From Candidatus Rokubacteria bacterium RIFCSPLOWO2_02_FULL_72_37 (GTDB lineage Bacteria > Methylomirabilota > Methylomirabilia > Rokubacteriales > CSP1-6), in contig MGCE01000088.1 of assembly GCA_001790315.1 (NCBI GenBank), positions 1 through 12,074 of the forward strand: DNA of 12,074 nt, read 5' to 3'. Below, in pieces: positions 1 to 5,801 of this stretch (positions are counted from its first letter, which is position 1; every line of letters starts with the position of its first letter). Below the pieces are notes generated by a model that saw nothing but the letters and a program-made list of their open reading frames with translations, ran no database searches and was not told where the DNA came from. The position numbers and the translations under genes were made by a program.

Positions 1-41
1 ATCTCGTTGCCGACGAGCACGATGCCCGCAGTCTTCGGCAT
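1..41 (-). CDS. Molybdopterin-binding / CinA-like protein, N-terminal stub (partial)
   Basis: Reading leftwards from an ATG at 41-39, the first 13 codons give MPKTAGIVLVGNE before the window ends. A short hydrophobic beta strand ending in G-(N/D)-E is the usual start of MoCF/MoaB-fold domains such as the N-terminal half of CinA, where the strand leads into the molybdopterin-binding loop. Only one strand is visible, so the family is inferred from the opening motif. The gene is divergent from the FabL-like reductase and has its own extended -10 box just upstream. Alternative: any other Rossmann-like protein with a similar first strand. Confidence 0.45.
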   Translation of the reverse strand, partial: MPKTAGIVLVGNE

Positions 42-49
42 GCCCTCGG

Positions 50-58
50 ATTCTATCA
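50..58 (-). promoter_or_regulatory. Extended -10 promoter for the divergent leftward gene
   Basis: On the minus strand this reads TGATAGAAT, an extended -10 (TGn plus TAGAAT). Eight bases separate it from the ATG at 41, so transcription would begin at or within a base or two of the start codon and give a leaderless or near-leaderless mRNA. No convincing -35 is seen, as expected for an extended -10. A GAGGG lies between the box and the ATG, but it would sit at the very 5' end of the transcript. Confidence 0.5.
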
Positions 59-110
59 CTCGGGCGGCCGCCGGCCGAGCCGCCCAGGGATGCCCTGAAA
101 CTCGCCGGGA

Positions 111-119
111 TGCTAGAAT
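111..119 (+). promoter_or_regulatory. Extended -10 promoter for the FabL-like reductase
   Basis: TGCTAGAAT is an extended -10 box. Seven bases (CGCGCGT) follow before the ATG at 127, so the predicted transcription start falls on or next to the start codon. No purine-rich ribosome-binding site precedes the ATG. The layout mirrors the leftward promoter at 50-58, so the 40-126 interval is a compact divergent promoter region. A clear -35 is absent. Confidence 0.55.
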
Positions 120-126
120 CGCGCGT

Positions 127-942
127 ATGACGGACGCGGAGGCGATCAGGCTCCACGGCTGGGCGCTCGTGCTCGGCGCCTCCTCGGGATTCGGCGAAGC
201 CACGAGCCTCGCGCTCGCGCGTGCCGGCATGAACATCTTCGGCGTGCACCTGGACCGCAAGGCCACGCAGCCCAACGTCGAGCGCATCGTCGGCCAGATC
301 AGAGCGCTCGGACGCGACGCGAGGTTCTTCAACATCAACGCGGCCGACGCGGCGAAACGCGCCGAGGTCGCGGCGGAGATGCAGCGCCTCCTCGAAGAGC
401 GCGGCGAGGTCGGGACGGTCCGCATCCTCCTGCACTCGCTCGCGTTCGGCACGCTCAAGCTCTACGTCGCGGAGCCGATGAAGGACGCGGTGAGCCAGGC
501 CCAGATGGACATGACGCTCGACGTGATGGCACACAGCCTGGTCTACTGGACCCAGGAGGTCGTCGGGCGCGGGCTCATGGGCCGCGGCGGCAGGATCTAC
601 GCGATGACCTCCTCGGGCGGCGCGCGCGTGCTGCCCCACTACGGCCCCGTGTCCGCCGCGAAGGCGGCGCTCGAGTCGCACATCCGGCAGCTCGCCTCGG
701 AGCTCGCGCCGCGCGGGATCACCGCGAACTCGATCCGGGCGGGCGTCACCGACACGCCAGCGCTCCAGAAGATCCCCGGCCACGACGACATCAAGGCCGA
801 GGCGCACCGCCGTAACCCGAGCGGCCGCCTCACGACGCCGGAGGACGTGGCCCGGGCGCTCGTCGCGCTCTCGCACCCCGACACCTACTGGATCACCGGG
901 AACGTGATCGGCGTGGACGGCGGCGAAGACATCGTCGGGTGA
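127..942 (+). CDS. FabL-like enoyl-[acyl-carrier-protein] reductase (SDR superfamily)
   Basis: This 271-residue Rossmann-fold oxidoreductase has a dinucleotide-binding motif GASSGFG at residues 17-23. The catalytic pair is Tyr172 and Lys179, six residues apart (YGPVSAAK), instead of the Y-x3-K of ordinary SDRs. Y-x6-K marks the enoyl-ACP reductases FabI and FabL. The C-terminal part (AGVTDTPALQKIP, then PSGRLTTPEDVA and GNVIGVDGG) follows the Bacillus FabL layout. Expected reaction: NAD(P)H-dependent reduction of trans-2-enoyl-ACP, the last step of type II fatty-acid elongation, in the cytosol. ATG 127 is chosen because it precedes the first Rossmann strand; the frame is open back to 7, but that extension has no family character. 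The stop overlaps the uppP start (GTGA). It could instead reduce another substrate, since many FabL relatives are untested. Confidence 0.8.
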   Translation: MTDAEAIRLHGWALVLGASSGFGEATSLALARAGMNIFGVHLDRKATQPNVERIVGQIRALGRDARFFNINAADAAKRAEVAAEMQRLLEERGEVGTVRILLHSLAFGTLKLYVAEPMKDAVSQAQMDMTLDVMAHSLVYWTQEVVGRGLMGRGGRIYAMTSSGGARVLPHYGPVSAAKAALESHIRQLASELAPRGITANSIRAGVTDTPALQKIPGHDDIKAEAHRRNPSGRLTTPEDVARALVALSHPDTYWITGNVIGVDGGEDIVG

Positions 943-1727
943 CCTATCTCCAGGGGGTGGTCCTCGGCCTCGTCCAGGGGCTCACCGAGTTCCTTCCCGT
1001 GTCCTCTTCCGGCCACCTGATCCTGATCCCGCACCTGTTCGGCTGGCCGGACCAGGGCCTCGCCGTCGACGCCGCGCTCCACCTCGGCACCCTCGCCGCG
1101 CTGCTCGCGTACTTCCGGCGCGAGCTCCTCGCGCTCGTCACGGGCGCGCTCTCCCGCCGGCTCGCGCTCATCGTGGTGGCCGCGACGGTCCCGGGCGCGC
1201 TCGCGGGGGTGCTCTTCGGCAGGCTCATCGAGGCGAACCTGCGCTCGACGCCGCTGATCGCCGGCTCGACGGCCGCCTGGGCGCTGGTCATGTGGGCCGC
1301 CGACCGCCGCGCAGCCCACGCGCCGGGCGGGCCACGCGACCCGCTCGAGCGCCTCACCTGGGCGCAGGGGCTCGCCGTCGGCGGCGCCCAGGCGCTCGCC
1401 CTGATCCCGGGCACGTCGCGCTCCGGGATCACGATCACGACCGGCCTCTTCGGGGGCCTCGACCGCGCGACGGCCGCCCGCTTCTCGTTCCTCCTCGGCA
1501 TCCCGATCACCGCGGGCGCCGGCGGGCTCAAGCTCGTGCAGCTGCTCCGGGGCGGGCTGCCCGCCGACCAGGGCGGGCCGCTTCTCGCCGCGATCCTGGC
1601 ATCCTTCCTCTCGGGCTGGCTCGCGGTGGCGTTCCTGGTGGGCTACCTGAGGACGCGCTCGCTCGCGCCGTTCGTCGTCTACCGTCTGATCCTCGCCGCC
1701 CTCATCCTCGCCGTGGCCCTGACCTAG
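939..1727 (+). CDS. uppP: Undecaprenyl-diphosphate phosphatase (UppP/BacA)
   Basis: This 262-residue polytopic membrane protein dephosphorylates undecaprenyl diphosphate to the monophosphate, recycling the lipid carrier for peptidoglycan and other envelope glycans; extra copies give bacitracin resistance in known species. Motif 1 is near the N-terminus (Q13, E17, then PVSSSGH with Ser22, Ser23 and His26), where the family often has E-x3-E. Motif 2 is PGTSRSG at 157-163, with Arg161 matching the catalytic arginine. Several hydrophobic helices follow, ending in a strongly hydrophobic C-terminus. The length is normal (about 265-275). The GTG start at 939 overlaps the reductase stop by four bases, so the two are translationally coupled. 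Its stop codon lies inside the end of the MITE-like element, which restores the stop rather than disrupting the gene. Confidence 0.95.
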   Translation: MTYLQGVVLGLVQGLTEFLPVSSSGHLILIPHLFGWPDQGLAVDAALHLGTLAALLAYFRRELLALVTGALSRRLALIVVAATVPGALAGVLFGRLIEANLRSTPLIAGSTAAWALVMWAADRRAAHAPGGPRDPLERLTWAQGLAVGGAQALALIPGTSRSGITITTGLFGGLDRATAARFSFLLGIPITAGAGGLKLVQLLRGGLPADQGGPLLAAILASFLSGWLAVAFLVGYLRTRSLAPFVVYRLILAALILAVALT

Positions 1728-1747
1728 TGTCCTGAGTCAGAAGTTCG
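1724..1747 (+). repeat. Left terminal inverted repeat of the MITE-like element
   Basis: It begins CTAGTGTCCTGAGTC and matches the reverse complement of 1940-1963 at 23 of 24 positions. The TAG at 1725-1727 also serves as the uppP stop codon. Confidence 0.85.
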
Positions 1748-1883
1748 TCACTCGCGTGGCGACGCTGTGGTGCGGTGGGACGAGGGGCCGGATCGTGCGA
1801 CCACGGCCCTGGGGACAACCGATTTCCCGGTTTGGAGTTCCCAACCTCACGGGTTGACGCCCCGTATTCGGTGGGGCGGGAAC

Positions 1884-1898
1884 GGGTCGTCACGACCC
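1884..1898. repeat. Short perfect dyad inside the right arm
   Basis: GGGTCGT-C-ACGACCC is a 7-bp dyad with a single central base. The equivalent part of the left arm (about 1784-1807) holds a looser GGGCC/GGCCC dyad. Subterminal dyads of this kind could be transposase-binding or folding elements; the role is not shown by the sequence. Confidence 0.5.
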
Positions 1899-1939
1899 AG
1901 CCCCTCGTCCCACCGCACCACAGCGGCAACCGTCGTGTC

Positions 1940-1963
1940 CGAACTTCCGACTCAGGACACTAG
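1940..1963 (-). repeat. Right terminal inverted repeat of the MITE-like element
   Basis: It ends in GACTCAGGACACTAG and is the inverted partner of 1724-1747. It is followed directly by TAG, so the inferred empty site would read ACC-TAG-TAG, with the uppP stop already present before insertion. Confidence 0.85.
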
Positions 1964-1970
1964 TAGTCCA

Positions 1971-2004
1971 GGAGCCTGTCCGTGTATCGAGGAGCGCCAC
2001 GTGG
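1971..2004 (+). repeat. 34-bp imperfect dispersed repeat, copy B
   Basis: It matches 8937-8970 at 27 of 34 positions, sharing AGCCTGTC, GTATCGAGG and CGCCACG in register. This copy starts eight bases after the MITE-like element and ends at the base before the amidohydrolase stop codon. Both copies lie beside mobile-element sequence, so it may be a fragment of an IS end or a dispersed repeat. The family is not recognised. Confidence 0.55.
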
Positions 2005-3135
2005 CTAGGCGCCCGACCGCCGCCACCAGACCTCGCCGGCGCGGAGCGTGAGCTCGGGCGCGAACCGGCGGGGCGCCGTCATGCGCTCGCCGTGCGCGTC
2101 CTCGAACTCGAAGGCACCCGACTCGAGACGGAACACCGCGACGTCGGCGACCGCGCCGGGCGCGAGCGTGCCGAGCCGGCCGGCGCGGCCGAGCGCCTTC
2201 GCCGGCGTGGCGGTGACGGCGCGCACGACCTCGGCGAGCGGCATGCCGAGGTTCAAGAACTTCGCCATCGTCGTCGGCAGGTCCTTCACGCACCCGGCCG
2301 CGCCTCCCAGCGTCAGGTCGGAGGAGATCGTGTCCGGGTAGAAACCCTGTCCGAGCGCCGCCCGCGCGATCGGGAACTTCACGTGCATCCGCCCGTGCGC
2401 CACGTCGAAGAGCACGCCGCGCTCGCGCGCCTGCCGGACCTCGCGGCGCACCTGGCCCGCGTCGTCGAGGATGCCGTGGCCGCGCCCGTGCAGGAAGTGG
2501 CTCACGATGTCACCCGGCCGGAGCAGCGCGAGCAGCTCGGCCATCGGCACCGGCGGGTTCGTGCAGTGGATCATCACGCGTCCGCCGATCGCGTCCGCTG
2601 CGCGCACCGCGCGCCGGAGCGGCTCCACGCCCGCGTCGCCCACGACCTCGAGCTGATTGCGCACCTTGATGCCCACGATCAGGTCGGCGTGGTCGCGGCC
2701 GGCGCCGATCGCCGCGTCGACGTCGGCGTACGCGAGATGATTCAGCTCACCGATCTTCAGGTACATGAGGCCGATCGCCGAGATGTTGAGGAACGCGTAC
2801 ATGCGCACGCGCGAGCGCGAGAGCACCCATTCGCGCATGCCCTCGAACGTCCCGGCGCCCGTCGATCCGCCGTCCACCCAGGTCGTGACGCCGGTCGCCC
2901 GCGCGACGTCGTCCGTGCGCGGGCCGAAGTCGGAGGCGCCGATGAAGCAGTGGGCGTGGAGATCGATGAGGCCCGGGACCACGAGCGCGCCGCCGACATC
3001 GAGCACCGCGTCGCCGTCCGCCGCCAGCCCCGCCGCGACCTCCGTGACGAGCCCGTCGCGCACGCGCACGTCGAGCCTCCCCGCGAGCCCCGCCCCCGGG
3101 TCCAGCACCTCGCCGCCCTTCAGCAGCAGTCCCAT
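2005..3135 (-). CDS. Amidohydrolase/deacetylase family metallohydrolase (COG3964, EF_0837-like)
   Basis: This 376-residue TIM-barrel metallohydrolase of the amidohydrolase superfamily carries all the binuclear-site landmarks: D-L-H-A-H at 58-62 (His60, His62), a candidate carboxylated lysine Lys157 (IKVRN), His190 (HCTNPP), His213/His216 (HFLHG) and the catalytic Asp273 (SSDLT). N-terminal beta-sandwich strands (residues 1-52) and a C-terminal return strand (about 320-376) flank the barrel, and the length is typical. The pattern matches the family often labelled dihydroorotase-like or deacetylase. Some characterised COG3964 members act on acetyl-(R)-mandelate or N-acyl D-amino acids, so the substrate is probably an ester or amide of a chiral small acid. 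A GAGGAG lies seven to eight bases before the ATG. It is last in the operon, nine bases after the M20 peptidase. Confidence 0.85.
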   Translation of the reverse strand: MGLLLKGGEVLDPGAGLAGRLDVRVRDGLVTEVAAGLAADGDAVLDVGGALVVPGLIDLHAHCFIGASDFGPRTDDVARATGVTTWVDGGSTGAGTFEGMREWVLSRSRVRMYAFLNISAIGLMYLKIGELNHLAYADVDAAIGAGRDHADLIVGIKVRNQLEVVGDAGVEPLRRAVRAADAIGGRVMIHCTNPPVPMAELLALLRPGDIVSHFLHGRGHGILDDAGQVRREVRQARERGVLFDVAHGRMHVKFPIARAALGQGFYPDTISSDLTLGGAAGCVKDLPTTMAKFLNLGMPLAEVVRAVTATPAKALGRAGRLGTLAPGAVADVAVFRLESGAFEFEDAHGERMTAPRRFAPELTLRAGEVWWRRSGA

Positions 3136-3144
3136 GGTCTCTCC

Positions 3145-4290
3145 TCAGGTCGTCGCGTTCAGGCGGAGCGTCTCGACGAGCAGCGCCGCCGTGGCGACGA
3201 TGTCCTTGACGTCGACCCACTCGTTCACGGTGTGGATCGCGCGCATGCCGCACGCGAGGTTCGCGACCTCGAGCCCACGCCCGGTGAACACGTTGGCGTC
3301 CGAGCCGCCGCCCGTCGCGCGCGTCCGGAAGGGCGTGCCGAGCACTGCGGCGGCGCCGTGCACCAGGCGGACGATCCGCGCGTCCTCGCCGAGCGCGAGC
3401 CGATCGTAGTCCCGGTCGATCCGCGCCTCGACCCGCGCAGCGTGCTCGCGGCCGTCCCCCGCGACCCGGTGACGGGCGACGGCCTGGTCGAAGCACGCGC
3501 GCATGTGGCGGCTCTGCGCCTCGAGCTTCTCGAGACTGCGGCTGCGCGCCTCGGCGCGGAGCCGGACCCGGTTCGGGACGATGTTGGCGGCGAACCCTCC
3601 CTCGATCACGCCGATGTTCGCGGTGGTCTCCTCGTCGATCCGCCCCAGGCGCATCACGGCGATCGCCTCCGCCGCGACCTTGATCGCGCTGATCCCCTGC
3701 TCCGGACACACGCCCGCATGGGCCTCGAGCCCGTGCACGGTGAACTCCATCCGGTTCGCCGCGGGCGCCCGCGTGACCAGCTCCGCGACGCCGTCCGCGT
3801 CGAGCACCAGACCCGTGCGGGCCCGGAGCCGGGCCACGTCGAAGTGCTTGGCGCCGAGAAGCCCGAACTCCTCGCAGATCGTGAAGAGCACGTCCACCGG
3901 GCCGTGCGGGATGCCCAGCCCGCGGACGACCCGGAGGGCTTCGAGGATCGCGACGATCCCGGCCTTGTCGTCGCCGCCCAGCACCGTGGCGCCATCGGTC
4001 CTGACGACGTCGCCGTTCACCACGGGCCTCACGCCCTCGCACGGCACGACCGTGTCCATGTGGGCGCACAGCAAGAGCGGCGGTGCGCCCGCCGCGGTGC
4101 CGGGAAACCGCGCCAGCAGGTTACCGACCTCCCCGCCGACCGCCCGGCCTGCGTCGTCCTCCTCGACGGGAACGCCGAAGCCCGAGAGCGTCGCCCGCAG
4201 CCGCTCGGCGATCGCCCCTTCCCGCCTCGAGGCGCTGGAGACCCGGACGAGGTCGAGAAACTCGGCCTCGAGCCGCCGCCGGTCGATCAT
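3145..4290 (-). CDS. M20-family metallopeptidase, PepT-like (tripeptidase T-like)
   Basis: This 381-residue cytosolic co-catalytic zinc peptidase shows the M20 signature set: His77-x-Asp79 (CAHMDT), bridging Asp in GGDDKAG (Asp107/108), the catalytic base and ligand Glu140-Glu141 (TICEEFG), a ligand in LDADG (164-167) and the terminal His353 (AIHTVNEWV). The dimerisation domain lies at about residues 178-300, with a conserved H-A-G at 191-193. GGGSDANVF at 327-335 resembles PepT-like proteins. Likely role: removal of residues from short peptides or deacylation of small amides. The start at 4290 is chosen because ATG overlaps the upstream hydrolase stop (ATGA); a further ATG 30 bases upstream lies inside that gene. 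It is fifth in the operon. Confidence 0.85.
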   Translation of the reverse strand: MIDRRRLEAEFLDLVRVSSASRREGAIAERLRATLSGFGVPVEEDDAGRAVGGEVGNLLARFPGTAAGAPPLLLCAHMDTVVPCEGVRPVVNGDVVRTDGATVLGGDDKAGIVAILEALRVVRGLGIPHGPVDVLFTICEEFGLLGAKHFDVARLRARTGLVLDADGVAELVTRAPAANRMEFTVHGLEAHAGVCPEQGISAIKVAAEAIAVMRLGRIDEETTANIGVIEGGFAANIVPNRVRLRAEARSRSLEKLEAQSRHMRACFDQAVARHRVAGDGREHAARVEARIDRDYDRLALGEDARIVRLVHGAAAVLGTPFRTRATGGGSDANVFTGRGLEVANLACGMRAIHTVNEWVDVKDIVATAALLVETLRLNATT

Positions 4291-4997
4291 GCGTCCGCTC
4301 CGAAGAAGCGCTGGAACCACTCGATGCTGTGCGCGACGGCCTGGCGCCGGTGCGCCATGTCGGTGAGGCGATGGTCGCCGCCCTCGATGACCACCAGGTC
4401 GCAGGGCTCGCCGGCCGTCGCGTGCAGCACGGTGGCGTGCTCCAGCGGCACGACCTCGTCGGCCTCGCCCTGGATGATCAGGTGGCGCGGCACGCCCTCC
4501 GGCGCGTGCGCGAACCGGTGCTGCGCGAACTCCAGGAGGAACGGCCGGCCGATCCCCTGCGCATCCTCACGCTCGGCCAGATCCTCGAGCGTCGCCGGCG
4601 CGTTCCAGGTCACCACCGGCAGGCCGTCCCCACGCTCCGCCGCCAGATGGAGGGCGACGAAGCCGCCGAGGCTCGAGCCGAGCAGGCCGAAGCGCCCGTC
4701 GAGCCGCGAATGCCCCGCGAGGAGCCCGAGGACCCCGCGCCCGTCCTCGAGCCGGCTCGCGATCGTCGTCTCCTCCTCGGTGCCGCTCGATTCGCCGCAG
4801 CCGCGGAAGTCGAAGCGACCGAGCGCCAGACCGGCGCGCGGCAGCTCCTCGCCGAGCAGGAGGTACTTGTCGCTGTCCTTCGAGGCGCTGAGCCCGTGGC
4901 AGGCGATCACGCAGGGCACACGCTCGGGCGCCGAGGGCAGGTGGAGCACGAGCGCCACCGTCCCGCGCGCGACCGGGACCGTGTGGCGCTCGATCAC
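4287..4997 (-). CDS. Alpha/beta hydrolase (serine esterase/peptidase type)
   Basis: This 236-residue compact alpha/beta hydrolase has the oxyanion-loop His34-Gly35 (CHG), a DFRGCGES loop at 63-70, nucleophile elbow G-S-Ser109-L-G (107-111), acid Asp180 (GEADEVVP) and His209 (GGDHRL), a complete Ser-Asp-His triad in canonical order. There is no lid domain and no signal peptide, so it should be cytosolic. Relatives include small acyl-peptide or carboxylesterase-like enzymes; the substrate cannot be told. The start is taken as GTG 4997, because it overlaps the tatD stop (GTGA) and precedes the first strand (MIERHTVPV). The frame stays open to 5111, but that extension is inside tatD and arginine/glycine-rich. 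Its stop overlaps the M20 start. Confidence 0.85.
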   Translation of the reverse strand: MIERHTVPVARGTVALVLHLPSAPERVPCVIACHGLSASKDSDKYLLLGEELPRAGLALGRFDFRGCGESSGTEEETTIASRLEDGRGVLGLLAGHSRLDGRFGLLGSSLGGFVALHLAAERGDGLPVVTWNAPATLEDLAEREDAQGIGRPFLLEFAQHRFAHAPEGVPRHLIIQGEADEVVPLEHATVLHATAGEPCDLVVIEGGDHRLTDMAHRRQAVAHSIEWFQRFFGADA

Positions 4998-5779
4998 GCC
5001 CACATCAGCTCGAAGAGCCGGCAGGCGTTCGTGGAGAGCTGGTGGCGGACGTCCTCCGCGGGAAGCTGCTTGAGCTTCGCGACCTCCTCGGCGACCCGGC
5101 TCGCGAACCACGGCCCGGAGGCGAGGCCCTCGAATTCACCCTGATAGCCCCAGGGCCCGTCGCTCTCGACCAGGAGCGACTCGAGCGGCACGGCCGCGAC
5201 CAGCTCGCGATCGCGCTCGCGATAGACGACTTCCGGAGTGACCGACACGAGATAGCCCGCGTCCACGATCGCGCGCGTCACCTCGGCAGGCGCCTTGTGC
5301 CAGTGGAAGACGGCGCGCTCGAGCCCGTGCCGCTTCAGGAGCTCGAGGGCGCCCACCGCCGCGCCGTGGGGCGCGTGGAGGACGACGGCCAGGTCCCAGC
5401 GCGCCGCGAGTGCCAGGAGCCGGTCGAGCCGCGCGCGCCCCCGGACCATGCGCTCCGCGGCGTCCGGCGCGTCCTCGAGCGAGTACCACGGCAGCCCGAC
5501 TTCGCCCAGGCCGACGATGCGCGAGCGATGCTGTGCCAGCTGCGCCTCGACGCGCTCGAGGGCCGCGTCGTCGAGGTCGCGCCAGTCGGGGTGGAAGCCG
5601 AGGCATGCCCAGACCGCCTTGGGCGCGGCTGTCGCCGCGGCGAGCGTCGCCGCGTTGGTCGCCGGGTCGCAGCCGACGCCGACGATGCCCCAGACGTCGT
5701 GCGCGATCGCGAGGCGCAGCGTCTCGCGCAGGTCGGCGAACGCCTGGTCGTGGAGGTGACAGTGGGTGTCGATGATCAT
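4994..5779 (-). CDS. tatD: TatD-family metal-dependent hydrolase
   Basis: This 261-residue TIM-barrel hydrolase opens directly with the metal-binding motif MIIDTHCH (His6, His8). Further ligands are Glu93 (GLGEVGL), His135 (VVLHAP), His159 (AVFHWHK) and Asp207 (VESDGPWG). Size and motif order are normal for TatD DNases. Known members act as 3'-5' exonucleases or, in some lineages, as D-aminoacyl-tRNA deacylases; the name reflects an old link to the Tat operon rather than a transport role. ATG 5779 is chosen because the family starts at this motif; the open frame to 5998 overlaps pmbA and lacks family character. The gap to pmbA is 22 bases with a weak GGGAGA site, and the stop overlaps the next hydrolase. 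Confidence 0.88.
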   Translation of the reverse strand: MIIDTHCHLHDQAFADLRETLRLAIAHDVWGIVGVGCDPATNAATLAAATAAPKAVWACLGFHPDWRDLDDAALERVEAQLAQHRSRIVGLGEVGLPWYSLEDAPDAAERMVRGRARLDRLLALAARWDLAVVLHAPHGAAVGALELLKRHGLERAVFHWHKAPAEVTRAIVDAGYLVSVTPEVVYRERDRELVAAVPLESLLVESDGPWGYQGEFEGLASGPWFASRVAEEVAKLKQLPAEDVRHQLSTNACRLFELMWA

Positions 5780-5801
5780 CGCGGGCCGTCTCCCGTTCGC
5801 G

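Larger units (their letters stand above)
1724..1963. mobile_element. MITE-like element with long terminal inverted repeats
   Basis: The interval is bounded by CTAG at both ends (1724-1727 and 1960-1963). The outer 24 bases of each end are inverted copies with one mismatch (1724-1747 against 1940-1963). A second block of 26 bases is a perfect inverted match (1763-1788 against 1900-1925). The arms are thus about 65-80 bp, separated by about 90 bp of non-matching core, and no transposase gene fits inside. This is the build of a miniature inverted-repeat element. Duplicated TA or CTAG ends suggest mobilisation by an IS630/Tc1-mariner-type transposase, which is an inference. The ends cannot be fixed more closely because CTAG is itself a palindrome. 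As RNA it would fold into a long hairpin and could separate the convergent uppP and amidohydrolase transcripts. Confidence 0.8.

Noticed and set aside
7..126. An N-terminal extension of the FabL-like reductase by 40 codons
   Set aside because: The extension is Arg/Ala-rich, contains the promoter region and overlaps the divergent stub; ATG 127 gives the normal family start.
1767..2051. A 94-codon open frame inside the MITE-like element
   Set aside because: It runs through the inverted repeat and into the opposite-strand gene, with no recognisable protein features and no ribosome-binding site.
2092..5073. A 993-codon open frame on the plus strand
   Set aside because: It lies opposite three well-supported minus-strand genes, is built of Arg/Ala/His/Asp-rich low-complexity sequence, and shows no domain. 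It is the usual antisense shadow in a high-GC genome.
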